From Sporosarcina luteola (GTDB lineage: Bacteria; Bacillota; Bacilli; Bacillales_A; Planococcaceae): a stretch of DNA of 64,000 nucleotides. Numbering within the stretch: the stretch's first letter is position 1; each line of letters starts with the position of its first letter. Positions 34,699-47,588 of the stretch are shown here, in pieces. Both the position numbers and the translations under genes were made by a program. A model generated the notes under the pieces. It was given only the letters and a program-made list of their open reading frames with translations. It was not told the origin of the DNA and searched no databases. The stretch spans positions 97,362 through 161,361 of the forward strand of contig NZ_JAMBNV010000004.1 in assembly GCF_023715245.1 (NCBI RefSeq), given 5' to 3'.

Positions 34699-36129
34699 TT
34701 ATCGCTTGTTGATTTCCTCAAGGAGAATTTTATTCACCAATGGCGGGTTCGCTTGCCCTTTTGTCGCTTTCATGACTTGTCCGACGAGGAAGCCGACTGC
34801 TCGGTCCTTGCCGTTTTTGAAGTCCTCGATCGATTGTTCATTCGCATCGAGAATTTCCGTCACGATTGTGCGGAGTGTGCCTTCGTCGGAAATTTGGACG
34901 AGGCCTTTCTCTTTGACGATGTCGGCGGCATTCCCACCGTTTTCGATTAATTCTTTGAACACTTTCTTAGCGATTTTGGATGAAATGGTGCCATCCGCGA
35001 TCAATTTAATCATGCTCGATAATCCTTCCGGTGTAAGCGCTGTGTCATGAAGCTCTTTCTGTTCAGCATTCAAATACGCAGACACTTCACCCATCAGCCA
35101 GTTGGAAGCAAGCTTCGCGTCTGCACCTGCTTCAACCGTTGCGTCGAAGAAATCGGACATCTCTTTCGTCAATGTCAACACATGCGCGTCATATTCCGGC
35201 AGATCGAGCTCATTGACATACCTTGCTTTACGAGCATCTGGCAACTCCGGAATCTCGGCACGTACCCGATCGACCCACTCTTGGTCGATATGGATTTCCG
35301 GCAAGTCCGGGTCGTTGATGAAACGGTAATCGTTCGCGCTGCCTTTAATACGCATAAGCACGGTTTGACCCGTTGCTTCGTCGTAACGGCGTGTTTCTTG
35401 CTGGATTTTTCCGCCTGACAAAAGGATTTTCTCCTGGCGCTCGACTTCATTCGCAATTCCTCTGCGGACGAAGTTAAAGGAGTTCAAGTTTTTCAATTCG
35501 GTTTTCGTTCCGAATTCCTCTTGTCCGAACGGGCGCAGTGAAATATTGGCGTCACAACGAAGCGAGCCTTCCTCCATACGGACGTCCGAAACGCCTGTAT
35601 ATTGGATGATTGCTTTCAGCTTCTCGAGGAATGCATATGCCTCTTCTGGAGAGCGGATATCCGCTTCCGTGACGATTTCGATTAACGGTGTGCCTTGTCG
35701 GTTCAAGTCGACGAGTGAGTAGCCGTTGTCGGAGTGCGTCAATTTTCCTGCATCCTCTTCAAGATGAACGCGTTCGATGCGGATTTTCTTCTTTTTGCCT
35801 TCGACTTCAATTTCAATCCAGCCGTTTTGGCCAACTGGACGCTTGTCTTGCGAAGTTTGATAGGCGCTCGGGTTATCCGGATAGAAATAGTGCTTACGGT
35901 CGAAGTTCATGACCTTTGCCACTTCACAGTTCAATGCGAGTGAAGCTTTCATTCCGAAGTCCACCGCACGTTTGTTCAACGTAGGCAATGTTCCCGGGTA
36001 TGCCAAGTCGTACACATGGATGTTCATGTTCGGCTCTGCACCGTAATGGGATGGCGCCGGTGAAAAGATTTTCGTATCGGTTTTTAATTCAACGTGGACT
36101 TCAAGTCCAACAATCGTTTCAAAGTTCAT
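34699..36129 (-). CDS. gatB: Aspartyl/glutamyl-tRNA amidotransferase subunit B
   Basis: A 476-residue protein with the GatB start [18 protein letters not shown] and the catalytic-domain stretch [14 protein letters not shown], plus the C-terminal YqeY-like helical domain. GatB phosphorylates the misacylated Glu-tRNA(Gln) or Asp-tRNA(Asn) and transfers ammonia to form the correct amide. The start shares one base with the gatA stop (TAATG). The operon order gatC-gatA-gatB is standard for Bacilli. Confidence 0.96.
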   Translation of the reverse strand: MNFETIVGLEVHVELKTDTKIFSPAPSHYGAEPNMNIHVYDLAYPGTLPTLNKRAVDFGMKASLALNCEVAKVMNFDRKHYFYPDNPSAYQTSQDKRPVGQNGWIEIEVEGKKKKIRIERVHLEEDAGKLTHSDNGYSLVDLNRQGTPLIEIVTEADIRSPEEAYAFLEKLKAIIQYTGVSDVRMEEGSLRCDANISLRPFGQEEFGTKTELKNLNSFNFVRRGIANEVERQEKILLSGGKIQQETRRYDEATGQTVLMRIKGSANDYRFINDPDLPEIHIDQEWVDRVRAEIPELPDARKARYVNELDLPEYDAHVLTLTKEMSDFFDATVEAGADAKLASNWLMGEVSAYLNAEQKELHDTALTPEGLSSMIKLIADGTISSKIAKKVFKELIENGGNAADIVKEKGLVQISDEGTLRTIVTEILDANEQSIEDFKNGKDRAVGFLVGQVMKATKGQANPPLVNKILLEEINKR

Positions 36130-37595
36130 TAGTTAGTACCCTCCCCTAAAGATGGAGTGCTTTTATGGAAATCAGTCGCTTGTTCGAATGCGTGCGCCAC
36201 TCTATAAATGAGCGCTTCATCGAAATGCTTCCCGATGATTTGGAGACCGACTGGCAATCCATTCGAAAAACCACACGGAATTGAAATGGCCGGAATACCA
36301 GCTAAGTTAACAGACACTGTCAAAATGTCGTTGGCGTACAATGTCAATTGGTTTTGCGCGACGCCGCCGATTTCGTATGCAGTTGTTGCACTTGTTGGTC
36401 CGACGATGACATCGTGATTTTCAAATACGGATGCAAAATCTTGAGCGATCAGCGTACGGACTTTCATCGCTTTAACGTACAACTCTTCATGATGATCTGC
36501 ACTTAGTGCATATGTGCCGTAGAGGATTCGTTTTTTCACTTCTGTTCCGAACCCTTCCGCACGTGAACGTGTATAGACCTCTTCCAGATTTCCAGCATTC
36601 TCTGAGCGGTATCCGTAACGAATTCCGTCGAATCTCGCGAGGTTGGAAGAAGCTTCTGCTGTTGCAATCGCGTAGTAAGTCGGCGACGCATATTTGGAAT
36701 GCGGAAGCGTCACTTCTTCGATAGATGCGCCAAGCGATTCAAGCACTTTCAACGATGCGCGGACCTTATCTTTTACATCATCTGCGATGCCTTCACCTAA
36801 ATATTCCTTTGGAACGGCGATGCGCAAGCCTTTAATATCTCCAGTCAAAGCGGATTTGAAATCAGGCACTTGCTGTGGTGAAGATGAGGAATCTCTATGA
36901 TCGACACCTGAAATGGCGTTCAATAACAGTGCATTGTCTTCGACAGTCCGAGTGATCGGACCGATTTGATCCAAAGAGGAAGCAAATGCGATTAGACCGT
37001 TTCGCGACACTCTTCCGTATGTCGGTTTCATCCCGACGACTCCGCATAACGCAGCTGGCTGTCGAACCGATCCACCAGTATCCGTACCGAGTGAAAATGG
37101 CACCTCGCCCGCTGCAACAGCAGCTGCAGAACCACCTGAAGAACCGCCAGGCACGCAGTCCAAATTCCATGGATTATGCGTTGTCTGGAATGCTGAACGT
37201 TCAGTTGTGGAACCCATGGCAAACTCGTCCATATTCAATTTACCGACACTGACCATGCCCGCTTCGTTCACTTTTTCTACGGCTGTAGCGTTATAGACAG
37301 GTACGAAATTCTCAAGCATCTTGCTTGCACACGTTGTCACTGTTCCTTTTGTAACGATATTGTCTTTTATGCCGATTGGCAATCCGAAAAGCGGGCCGCG
37401 GCTTTCTTGCGATGAGTTGTCCAATGCTTCCGCTTTCGCTAGCGCCTCTTCTTCCGTCAACGCCAGGAATGCTTTCACTTGACCATCCAGCGCTGCAATC
37501 TGCTTGAATGAATCTTCGGTAACTTCTTTGACAGAGACTTCCCGGTTATGTAAAAGTGCTTGAAGTTCTGCTGCCGTCTTTTTCATTAACGTCAT
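36129..37595 (-). CDS. gatA: Aspartyl/glutamyl-tRNA amidotransferase subunit A
   Basis: A 488-residue amidase-signature glutaminase. The Ser-cisSer-Lys triad is intact: K77 in [10 protein letters not shown]152 in GGSSGGS and S176 in [10 protein letters not shown]. It releases ammonia from glutamine for GatB. The intact glutamine site contrasts with the damaged one in PurQ of the same window. The ATG at 37595 is spaced 7 bases from AGGAGG. Confidence 0.96.
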   Translation of the reverse strand: MTLMKKTAAELQALLHNREVSVKEVTEDSFKQIAALDGQVKAFLALTEEEALAKAEALDNSSQESRGPLFGLPIGIKDNIVTKGTVTTCASKMLENFVPVYNATAVEKVNEAGMVSVGKLNMDEFAMGSTTERSAFQTTHNPWNLDCVPGGSSGGSAAAVAAGEVPFSLGTDTGGSVRQPAALCGVVGMKPTYGRVSRNGLIAFASSLDQIGPITRTVEDNALLLNAISGVDHRDSSSSPQQVPDFKSALTGDIKGLRIAVPKEYLGEGIADDVKDKVRASLKVLESLGASIEEVTLPHSKYASPTYYAIATAEASSNLARFDGIRYGYRSENAGNLEEVYTRSRAEGFGTEVKKRILYGTYALSADHHEELYVKAMKVRTLIAQDFASVFENHDVIVGPTSATTAYEIGGVAQNQLTLYANDILTVSVNLAGIPAISIPCGFSNGLPVGLQIIGKHFDEALIYRVAHAFEQATDFHKSTPSLGEGTN

Positions 37596-37619
37596 GTTAC
37601 TTCCTCCTAAAAACCGTTA

Positions 37620-37907
37620 TCACAGGATATTCGGAACTTTGATCATTCCGTCTTCATGCTCTTTTACGCTTGCCAACATTTCGTCGCGATCAAGTACATC
37701 TTGCGGGACGTCTTCCCGAAGCACATTGAACATCTGCAACGGATGAGTCATCGGCTCTATATTATCTGTATCCACTTCTTTCAACGCATCTCCAAATTCC
37801 ACAAGATCGGAAATGATTTCTGAAAACACTTCCGCTTCTTGATCCGAAAAGGCGATTTTCGCAAAGTTCGCGAAGTAATGTACGTCTTCTGTCGTAAATT
37901 TCGTCAT
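37620..37907 (-). CDS. gatC: Aspartyl/glutamyl-tRNA amidotransferase subunit C
   Basis: A 95-residue helical subunit starting MTKFTTEDVHYFANFAKIAF. It wraps around GatA and GatB and stabilises the complex. The start at 37907 was chosen because GGGGAGG lies 7 bases before it; an upstream in-frame start would add an unconserved 22-residue extension. It heads the gatCAB operon. Confidence 0.93.
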   Translation of the reverse strand: MTKFTTEDVHYFANFAKIAFSDQEAEVFSEIISDLVEFGDALKEVDTDNIEPMTHPLQMFNVLREDVPQDVLDRDEMLASVKEHEDGMIKVPNIL

Positions 37908-38018
37908 TTGATTTCCTCCCCAATTGCAATTGTACGACTTATCATACCACCTAACCGGTATGTTGAAAAGCAACTGCGCCCATGGTTAACAGCATGGACG
38001 CGCATGTAAACTGATATT

Positions 38019-39137
38019 CTAATAGCCATAAATATGGACGAAAGGTTCATCACTACCGGCTTCCTTGACAATGAGCGCCTCCGGGCCGTTTACCGAGGTG
38101 ACACTCACTTCGACATCGATGTTGGGAAAGTACTTGATGACATGCGAAGCCAAAAACTGTGTGAAGCCGATGACTTCACCTTTCCCGAAAAACTGGATCG
38201 GAATGTCGATGGAAATCGATTGCATCCTTTTGTCTTTGAAAAAGCCTTTTCCGATCACATTGACGAAGCTCGGAAAATAGTTATCGATATCCTGTTTGAA
38301 ATTGCTGAATTTCGTATTGATATCTCGGTAATTATCAATGTCAGCGGGAGCGGGAAGCAACACGTACCGTTCATTCACTTCTTTCCATCCAGATGCTGAT
38401 GATTTTCCTTTATCAGCAAAAGCGGTTGCGAAATAAGTGCCAGGTACGATTGCATTTCTTTTCTCCTGTTTGAACAGGCCGATGACGATCGGAATATCCT
38501 GGAACCCTTCTTTTGCACGCATCCTGCTGACGATTTTGTCCGCCATGGCGATGCCTTGCTTTTCGAGTACCGAATCCGTTATTTCAATCTCTTTCCCGTC
38601 TTTGGAATAATAGACGGAATTCAACGCAAGCCCAATCGAAACACCGGACAGACGTACTTTCTTTTCGTCCGTCAGCGTCAAATAGTTTTGCTCGATAATA
38701 TGCGCCAAATAGATCGGCTTCTCTTCCGCATCTTCCCCTTCCGCTTCAGGGGGATTCAAGCCTTGTTCATTGGTTGAACTTCTGGCAAGCCATGCGCGTG
38801 CAGTTTTTCCATCGATATACTGCCCTTCTTGGAAGAAATAGTTTTTCGTGTCAAAATGCTGGGCAGATAAACGAAATAGCCCTTCTTCCGCTTCCCCGAT
38901 ATCATATTTCGTAGAGATATTGCTCACGACAAGGCCGCGGGTCGCGCTTTTCTTGAACGGGGTGACGGTCTTGTAATAAGTGTCATTCACCTGTACATCT
39001 GGAATCATGACAGTTTCTTCAACCTGTTCCTCATCATTTTCCTGGATGACTTCCTCTTTATCGGGTCCGATTGACGGCATACAGCCGCCTAACGTAAGGA
39101 CAACCGCCATTCCGGATAATACTAATAGCCTTTTCAT
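38019..39137 (-). CDS. camS: CamS-family lipoprotein (YerH)
   Basis: A 372-residue lipoprotein with lipobox LGGC (Cys 19), followed by an acidic linker and a large extracellular domain. In Staphylococcus and Enterococcus the signal peptides of CamS-type proteins are processed into peptide sex pheromones; the function of the mature protein is not established. The gene follows ligA by seven bases, the same order as B. subtilis pcrB-pcrA-ligA-yerH, and is probably co-transcribed. Confidence 0.88.
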   Translation of the reverse strand: MKRLLVLSGMAVVLTLGGCMPSIGPDKEEVIQENDEEQVEETVMIPDVQVNDTYYKTVTPFKKSATRGLVVSNISTKYDIGEAEEGLFRLSAQHFDTKNYFFQEGQYIDGKTARAWLARSSTNEQGLNPPEAEGEDAEEKPIYLAHIIEQNYLTLTDEKKVRLSGVSIGLALNSVYYSKDGKEIEITDSVLEKQGIAMADKIVSRMRAKEGFQDIPIVIGLFKQEKRNAIVPGTYFATAFADKGKSSASGWKEVNERYVLLPAPADIDNYRDINTKFSNFKQDIDNYFPSFVNVIGKGFFKDKRMQSISIDIPIQFFGKGEVIGFTQFLASHVIKYFPNIDVEVSVTSVNGPEALIVKEAGSDEPFVHIYGY

Positions 39138-39143
39138 TGAAAA

Positions 39144-41165
<2,022 letters not shown>

Positions 41166-43400
41166 CTACGCTTTTTCTATCGGTGCAAATTTGGCAAGAA
41201 GCCGTTTAATGCCTACAGGTTCCGGGAATGCGATGTCGAGTTCGAGATCATCATGATTCCCTTTGACGCTGACGACCATTCCTGTCCCCCATGCTTTATG
41301 GGTCGCTTTGTCGCCCGCCTTCCAGCCCATCTTCTCTCCGCCGCTTGTTTTATAGACCGGCCTTTTGACAGCGGGACGCACTGGTGCTTCCCCACGCGAA
41401 AATCCGCCATATGAAAAGCCTTGATTGTTATTGGATGTCACTTCGATAATATCATCTGAAATCTCATTTAAAAAACGGGATGGATTATTGAAACTCGAAC
41501 GGCCGAACAATGTCCGGTAGGAAGCGCATGTCAAAAAGAGCCGGCGCTCCGCACGGGTGATCGCCACATAAGCAAGCCGACGTTCCTCTTCCATCTCTTC
41601 ATCGTCGCCGATCGATCGGACATGCGGGAAGATGTTCTCTTCCATGCCAATGACGAAAACGACCGGAAATTCAAGTCCTTTTGCCGCGTGCATTGTCATT
41701 AGGACGATTTTTTCCGTTGACTGGTTCTCTTCTTTATCCAATGAATCGATATCGGCAATCAATGCCAGGTCTGTCAGGAATGCGACGAGCGAACGGTCGC
41801 CCTCCTCTTCTTCGGCCCTCTTTTCGAAAGCTTCCGTGACGGACAGGAATTCCTCGATATTTTCCAGCCTGCTTTCCGATTCAATCGTCTTCTCACGGAT
41901 GAGCATGTCGCGGTAGCCCGTCTTTTCAAGCACTTGCTCCACAAGCTCCGTAACGGACAAGTATTCCTGCATCTGTGTAAACCCGCTGATCATATCCCTG
42001 AATTTAGATGCTTCGTTTGCAGCCCTTGCCGTCAGCCCCATGAAATGGACTTCCTGCAACGCGTCAAATATGGATCTGTCGTTCTCAATCGCAAATGACG
42101 CCATCCTTTCGAAGGAAGTCGCACCGATGCTCCGTTTCGGCTCGTTGATGATGCGTGCAAGTGCCAAGTCGTCATCGTTATTGGAGATCAACCGTAAATA
42201 GGCGAGCAAGTCCTTGATCTCTTTCCTGTCATAGAACTTCGTGCCGCCGACAATCGTATATTCCAAATTGGATTTCACGAGATATTCCTCGATGACACGG
42301 GATTGGGCATTCGTTCGATAAAGAATCGCGAATTGATCAAGCGTCAAGTTTTCGCGTTCTTTCAGCTCGATGATCTGTTGGACAATGAACTGGGATTCGT
42401 CCTTTTCATCGGAGGCCTTATAGATCGTGATTGAATCGCCCTCCGCATTTTCCGTACGGAGCTTCTTGTCGTAGCGGCTCCGGTTGTTCTTGATGACGTC
42501 GTTTGCCGCCTGCAAAATCGTTTTCGTCGAACGGTAATTCTGCTCGAGTAAAATGACGGTTGCATCACTATAATCCTTTTCAAATGATAGGATGTTGCCG
42601 ATGTCAGCGCCGCGCCATCTGTAGATTGATTGGTCGGAATCACCGACGACACATAGGTTCCGGAATTTCGCCGCCATCATATTGACGAGGCGGTATTGGG
42701 CATTGTTCGTATCCTGGTATTCATCCACATGGATATATTGGAATTTATTTTGATAAAATTCGAGGACTTCAGGGACGCGTTCGAATAATTTGAGAGTCAT
42801 CATGATGAGGTCGTCAAAATCGAGCGATTGGTTTTGTCTCAGTCTTTTCGTATAGCTTTCATAGACATTTGCAATCGTCTTTTCATAAGGGTTATGCGGA
42901 TTGATTTGCGCAGTATATGCTTCCGCGTCGATGCATTCGTTTTTCGCCGAACTGATTGCCCCGAGCATTGCTCTCGGATCATATTGCTTCGGATCGAGAT
43001 TGCGCTCTTTCAAGACATTTTTAATGACCGTCAATTGGTCTGAGGTATCAAGGATTGTAAAGCTTTTCGAAATTCCGATGCGGTCGATGTCCCTCCGTAA
43101 AATTCGGACGCACATCGAGTGGAATGTCGAGACCCACATTCGTTCGCCAGTCCCGGGGCCAAGCAACCCGTCAATCCGTTCGCGCATTTCACGGGCTGCT
43201 TTGTTTGTAAATGTGATCGCCAAAACATTGGAAGGATAGACCCCTTTTTCCACGATCAAGTAAGCGATCCGGTGGGTCAGTACCCGAGTCTTCCCGGATC
43301 CTGCGCCTGCCATGATCAGCAGAGGCCCTTCCGTCTTTTTCACTGCGCGGGCTTGTTCAGGGTTCATGCCTACAAGCAGATCTTCCGCAATTTCCTTCAT
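41166..43400 (-). CDS. pcrA: ATP-dependent DNA helicase PcrA
   Basis: A 744-residue superfamily 1 helicase. It has Walker A AGAGSGKT at 31-38, Walker B and motif [10 protein letters not shown], motif [16 protein letters not shown], and [14 protein letters not shown] in the C-terminal half. PcrA unwinds DNA in repair, plasmid replication and removal of RecA filaments. The C-terminal Tudor-like segment ([15 protein letters not shown]) binds RNA polymerase in B. subtilis. It lies between pcrB and ligA. Confidence 0.97.
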   Translation of the reverse strand: MKEIAEDLLVGMNPEQARAVKKTEGPLLIMAGAGSGKTRVLTHRIAYLIVEKGVYPSNVLAITFTNKAAREMRERIDGLLGPGTGERMWVSTFHSMCVRILRRDIDRIGISKSFTILDTSDQLTVIKNVLKERNLDPKQYDPRAMLGAISSAKNECIDAEAYTAQINPHNPYEKTIANVYESYTKRLRQNQSLDFDDLIMMTLKLFERVPEVLEFYQNKFQYIHVDEYQDTNNAQYRLVNMMAAKFRNLCVVGDSDQSIYRWRGADIGNILSFEKDYSDATVILLEQNYRSTKTILQAANDVIKNNRSRYDKKLRTENAEGDSITIYKASDEKDESQFIVQQIIELKERENLTLDQFAILYRTNAQSRVIEEYLVKSNLEYTIVGGTKFYDRKEIKDLLAYLRLISNNDDDLALARIINEPKRSIGATSFERMASFAIENDRSIFDALQEVHFMGLTARAANEASKFRDMISGFTQMQEYLSVTELVEQVLEKTGYRDMLIREKTIESESRLENIEEFLSVTEAFEKRAEEEEGDRSLVAFLTDLALIADIDSLDKEENQSTEKIVLMTMHAAKGLEFPVVFVIGMEENIFPHVRSIGDDEEMEEERRLAYVAITRAERRLFLTCASYRTLFGRSSFNNPSRFLNEISDDIIEVTSNNNQGFSYGGFSRGEAPVRPAVKRPVYKTSGGEKMGWKAGDKATHKAWGTGMVVSVKGNHDDLELDIAFPEPVGIKRLLAKFAPIEKA

Positions 43401-43454
43401 ACATCATACCGCCTTTCCAAAGAACATCTGTTCTTCATTATATCTTAAAACTCC

Positions 43455-44147
43455 TCAAAGAGATACCGATTTCACTGCTTCGACTGTCGAAAGGGCAGCC
43501 TTCAGATCATCATAAATGATATTGCCCACAATGACCGTGTCCGCAAGCTCCGCCATCATTTTTGCGTCGGCCGCATTGCGGATACCGCCGCCGTAAAATA
43601 ACTTCGTCTGCTCAAGGGCACGCGCCGCTGCTTTGACGATGGCCGGATCGCCAAGCGTTCCGCTATATTCCAAATAAAATACCGGCAGCTTGAACAGATG
43701 CTCCGCCATCCGCGCATAGGCGATGACATCCTCTTCGTCGGGAGCCTCCTTCACGCCGGTGAGTCGCGCTGCTTTGCAATCGGTGTTGACGATTACATAA
43801 CCCTCCGCGATGACTTCATCCCAATCCATCATATGGCCGTACTCCTTCAAAGCGGCATGATGGATGCCGTTCACCCATTTCGTATCGGTCGAATTCAGGA
43901 CCGTCGGAATGAAATAGTAATCGAATCCCATCGACACCGAATCCACAGTCGACACCTCAAGCGCTACAGGCACGGAGAATCTTCGGATGCGCGCCAGCAG
44001 GTCAAGGACGTTTTCGAGTGTCACGCCATCCGTTCCTCCAATAATGATACCGTCCGTTCCGGATTCCGCAAGCTGTTCAAGCTCTTCGTCCGCCAATTGT
44101 TTTGCAGGGTCCACTTTAAAGGCGTGGCGCCAATTCATATAGTCCAT
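43455..44147 (-). CDS. pcrB: Heptaprenylglyceryl phosphate synthase PcrB
   Basis: A 230-residue TIM-barrel prenyltransferase. Motifs GTDGIIIGGTDGVT (near 31-44), YLEYSGTLGDP and FYGGGIRNA are those of PcrB. In B. subtilis it joins heptaprenyl diphosphate to glycerol-1-phosphate, making an archaea-like ether lipid. The ATG at 44147 is preferred to a GTG 12 bases upstream because of its spacing from GTAGGTGG. It lies directly upstream of pcrA. Confidence 0.93.
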   Translation of the reverse strand: MDYMNWRHAFKVDPAKQLADEELEQLAESGTDGIIIGGTDGVTLENVLDLLARIRRFSVPVALEVSTVDSVSMGFDYYFIPTVLNSTDTKWVNGIHHAALKEYGHMMDWDEVIAEGYVIVNTDCKAARLTGVKEAPDEEDVIAYARMAEHLFKLPVFYLEYSGTLGDPAIVKAAARALEQTKLFYGGGIRNAADAKMMAELADTVIVGNIIYDDLKAALSTVEAVKSVSL

Positions 44148-44218
44148 TATATCTTCCACCTACTATTGCTTTTTAGATGCGCTCTCGTTACCTCGCGCGT
44201 CCGCTATTCCCCAGTATA

Positions 44219-44252
44219 CCAAAAAAACCGGACGGATAGTTTCTCCGCCCGA
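44219..44252 (-). terminator. Terminator after yerC
   Basis: CGGACGGA with TCCGCCCG (one G-U pair) around a seven-base loop; a run of seven T follows on the minus strand, separating yerC from pcrB. Confidence 0.8.
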
Positions 44253-44570
44253 TCACTTCTTATCATTATTGTCCGCAAGCTCCGGATAGAGGCGGTTAAG
44301 CACGGTGTTGTAGCCCCCGGATCCGTAATCGACGCACCGTCTCACCCTTGAGATTGTCGCAGTGCTTGCGCCGGTTTCATTTTGAATCCGGTCATACGTC
44401 TTTTTCTGTCTCAATGCATGTGCGACTTCCAAACGCTGTGCCAACGACTGCAACTCGCTCATCGTCGCAAGGTCGTCAAAGAACATATAGCATTCTTCAA
44501 GATCCTTCAATTCCAATATCGCTTTAAACAGCTGATCCGTTTGTTCGCTTCGGATTTTATCGATTTGCAT
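44253..44570 (-). CDS. yerC: YerC/TrpR-like DNA-binding protein
   Basis: A 105-residue helical protein with a TrpR-type helix-turn-helix: LAQRLEVAHALRQKKTYDRI, then ETGASTATISRVRRCV. B. subtilis YerC has the same position next to yerB. Its regulatory target is not known. The start MQIDKIRSEQ at 44570 follows AGAGGGGG. It lies 24 bases after yerB and ends at its own terminator. Confidence 0.88.
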   Translation of the reverse strand: MQIDKIRSEQTDQLFKAILELKDLEECYMFFDDLATMSELQSLAQRLEVAHALRQKKTYDRIQNETGASTATISRVRRCVDYGSGGYNTVLNRLYPELADNNDKK

Positions 44571-44594
44571 AGTTCCCCCTCTTTCTATCAAGAT

Positions 44595-45674
44595 TTAAGG
44601 CGTATACGTTACAGAATTTGCAATCCCGGGATACGTAGGAATGACATGGATCCACGTCTTGCCGGGAACTAATTTTGCAGGAACTCCATTTTCCACCGGT
44701 ACGAGGAATCCATCAACGTTTTTCCATTCCAGCTCTTTCACGGAGCCAGCTTGGAATAGCATTGCCTTGCCGCCGCTTTCGATATCGACAGATTGTCTTC
44801 CGACATTGTCGATCGTACGATGGTTCGCTTCCATAACGATGATGTTCGACAGGCCGACTTGTTCTCCGTTCCCTTTATCCATCGTAAGGATTCCATTCAC
44901 CATCCGATTATACGTTTCCGTCTCCGGATCGTAGGAGAATGTGTTGATGAAATCCTTATTGGAGCTGAAGCGGACGACGATCATCGATGTGCTATCCCCT
45001 ATTTTAGCATCCTCAATCGATTCGTGGAAAGCAAACGGAGGAACCTTCGCGATTTCGTCAGATGCGCCGACCTTCTCCATCGCAGCGATTATGTTCTCGC
45101 CGGTTATATACGAATTATGGGGAGCTTTACGGTCAGTGGATCGTTTGAATAAAGTTCCGTCATATTGCATGCCATTCACATTGTCGACATATCTGTTCGC
45201 CAACAGCTTCTGCGCATCCGGGCTATAACCGTGCGCTACGTAAAAAGCATCCATCCCTTTTGAGAGATAAATGAAATAGTCACGAGCGCTTCGAATCGGG
45301 CCGACCGTTTCCGGCAACTCGCTTTGGAACAAAGCTAATAATCTCGTGACATTCCCTTCCGCCATGAATTCATAAATGATATCCGCCTGGCTTATCCCCG
45401 ATTGTGGCCTTGCTTGCGGGTGATTGTTGATTGTTGCAAGGACTGGCCTCGTCCAGTTCTCCTCTTCTTTCAACACGCCGGTGAACGGCGCCTGATAACG
45501 GAGGGAACCGTCTTCCTCAGTCTCTTCACCGGACTCTTCCATTTCGACTTCTTCCATCTCTTCCGGCTCCGGTACAATCTCTTCCGCGCCGGCTTTCTCT
45601 TTTTTTGAACACGCTGACAGCAACAGCAACATGATGGCAACTCCCAGTAGCCACCCTCTCTTTTTCCCTTTCAT
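44595..45674 (-). CDS. yerB: DUF3048 lipoprotein (YerB)
   Basis: A 359-residue lipoprotein, lipobox LSAC with Cys 22. A strongly acidic linker (residues about 28-56, rich in Glu) is followed by the two-part DUF3048 domain (RPVLATINNHPQARPQSGIS, GPIRSARDYF). The function of the family is unknown; an extracytoplasmic location is certain from the signal. It lies between yerA and yerC, as in B. subtilis. Confidence 0.88.
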   Translation of the reverse strand: MKGKKRGWLLGVAIMLLLLSACSKKEKAGAEEIVPEPEEMEEVEMEESGEETEEDGSLRYQAPFTGVLKEEENWTRPVLATINNHPQARPQSGISQADIIYEFMAEGNVTRLLALFQSELPETVGPIRSARDYFIYLSKGMDAFYVAHGYSPDAQKLLANRYVDNVNGMQYDGTLFKRSTDRKAPHNSYITGENIIAAMEKVGASDEIAKVPPFAFHESIEDAKIGDSTSMIVVRFSSNKDFINTFSYDPETETYNRMVNGILTMDKGNGEQVGLSNIIVMEANHRTIDNVGRQSVDIESGGKAMLFQAGSVKELEWKNVDGFLVPVENGVPAKLVPGKTWIHVIPTYPGIANSVTYTP

Positions 45675-45683
45675 CCGTTCCTC

Positions 45684-47402
45684 CTATCTTCCCGTCGCCG
45701 GAATGATTACTTCATTTTTCATAACTTCATAGAGCCCTATTTGTGTCGCCCGTACATATGGCAAGTGTGTCGACTGGAGGAACAGGAACGTGTAGACAGC
45801 ATCGCCATGTTTGTACCCCCGCTCTGCTAATGCCTTTTTCAGTATAATCTCCCGGTCAATTAAAACATCCATACGTTCTGCCGATAACCCCCCGCCGATC
45901 GGCAGCGGAATTGACGCAGCTATATCACCGTCTTCAACGAGAACCATGCCGCCCTTCATCCGTTTCATTTCATCGAACGCAAGCATCATCGCTTGTTTGT
46001 CCTTACCGATGAGGATGATATCGCCGGTATTGGAATAGGACGACGCAAAGCCTTGCACGTGGTTCGCGAAACCTTTAATGACCGTATTCACCCGCCACTT
46101 CCCATTTCGATCAATCAGCATGAGGAAACTTTCATCGTGCTCATTGGAAAGCTTGTCCGCCGATAAGTCAATTGTCACTTCATATGGCTTTGTAATAACG
46201 TCATTCACCATAGTAATGCCAACTGTTTCTTTGAAATCAAAATCCATTTCATCCAAATCGAAATCCAATTCGAATGACGGGACGAGCGACCAATCGACTT
46301 GCTTGAACGGAGCAGTTGGCGCGTTTTCACGTTTCAGCCATTTACCTTTTGACAGGACGTCCGTCGGTACCGGGTTCAATTCGTCCTCCAGGAAATTGAG
46401 CGTTGCATATCTCCCTGTTGCGATGATGCCATGCTTATCATCGATGCCGTAGTAGCGGGCAACATTATAAGAAGCCATCAAATAAGCGTCAACCGGTTTA
46501 ATCCCTGCATCGAGTGCGACTTGGATGCATTTGTCTATCACCCCATCGATATGGAAGGAAGGCGTCGAGCCATCCGTCGTCATCATAAGATGGTCGAAAA
46601 CATCCAATTCCTTGTCCAATATACCTTTCAACAAAGCAGGCAAATCCGGACGGATCGATGAATGACGCAACGTCGCTGCGTATCCTTGCAATAGTCTCGC
46701 TTCGACTTCCTCGGTTGTCATCGCTTCATGATCGCCATCAGTTCCGAGCAATTTCATCCTCGCAAGCGTCCGCTCTGAAGCCCCCGGGAAGTGGCCTTCG
46801 ATCTTTTTCCCCGCTTGTTTTGCTGCAAGGACAGACGCCATCAGATCCGGATCGCCTTTCAATAGACGAGGCCAACCTGTTAGCTCTCCACCCATGAGAA
46901 CATCGTCCCGCTTCAGCCATTCACCAATCGCTTCTTGGTTGAAAACGTCCGTTTCATTTTGCAAAACCGTTTGCGAATCAAACCGTGCCCACCAATAAAA
47001 TGAAAACGGCAGCTCATTCAATTGGTCAATCAATTTGAATGACTTTTCATTTCCGAGCAGCATGAAGAACGTCAAGTTGTCCGACAAGAACGTCGTCGTT
47101 CCGAGCCTGCCAGCATAGTCGGCGAATGTTTCGGGATTGTACAATTGGAACGGATGGACATGTGGCTCGATATAGCCGGGAACGATTTTTTTACCGGTTG
47201 CATCGACGATTTCCGAGCCTTCTGTCATGGCTGGCATTCTGCCGCCTGCATAGACGATCCGATCCTCTTTAATCCAAATATTGCCCGTCACCCATTTCTT
47301 GAAGATGGAATGTAGATACGTCGCATTTTGAATGATGAGGTCCGGGGCAACTTTTCCATTGATGACCCCGAGTTGTCGTTGTATTTCATGTTGGTCCCAC
47401 AT
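45684..47402 (-). CDS. yerA: YerA, adenine deaminase-like amidohydrolase
   Basis: A 572-residue amidohydrolase-superfamily protein. The metal motif reads GYIEPHVHPFQLYNP near residues 75-89, with GGELTGWP and EGHFPGAS further on. The family is annotated as a probable adenine deaminase, but it differs from AdeC at the first metal motif, so the substrate is uncertain. It begins the yerA-yerB-yerC set. The gap upstream (47403-47588) is the divergent promoter region shared with the ger operon. Confidence 0.85.
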   Translation of the reverse strand: MWDQHEIQRQLGVINGKVAPDLIIQNATYLHSIFKKWVTGNIWIKEDRIVYAGGRMPAMTEGSEIVDATGKKIVPGYIEPHVHPFQLYNPETFADYAGRLGTTTFLSDNLTFFMLLGNEKSFKLIDQLNELPFSFYWWARFDSQTVLQNETDVFNQEAIGEWLKRDDVLMGGELTGWPRLLKGDPDLMASVLAAKQAGKKIEGHFPGASERTLARMKLLGTDGDHEAMTTEEVEARLLQGYAATLRHSSIRPDLPALLKGILDKELDVFDHLMMTTDGSTPSFHIDGVIDKCIQVALDAGIKPVDAYLMASYNVARYYGIDDKHGIIATGRYATLNFLEDELNPVPTDVLSKGKWLKRENAPTAPFKQVDWSLVPSFELDFDLDEMDFDFKETVGITMVNDVITKPYEVTIDLSADKLSNEHDESFLMLIDRNGKWRVNTVIKGFANHVQGFASSYSNTGDIILIGKDKQAMMLAFDEMKRMKGGMVLVEDGDIAASIPLPIGGGLSAERMDVLIDREIILKKALAERGYKHGDAVYTFLFLQSTHLPYVRATQIGLYEVMKNEVIIPATGR

Positions 47403-47588
47403 ATCGATAAACCCCTTTTAAGAGAATTCTATATATTTTATCCTAGCATAGCATCCATTTGAAATATAGATGTTTTGAATCATTTGCATGAAATTTCAGT
47501 CGCATTGCTAGTAAGTGTATCAATTCGCTTTTACCGGGCACGCTAAGGTCAAACTTTTTTCCATGCTCCAGTGAAAGGAGAGTTGCAA

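Noticed and set aside
47461..47588. A SigG promoter for the ger operon
   Set aside because: TGAATC and CATTGCTA-like elements are present but spaced about 21 bases, too far for a confident call.
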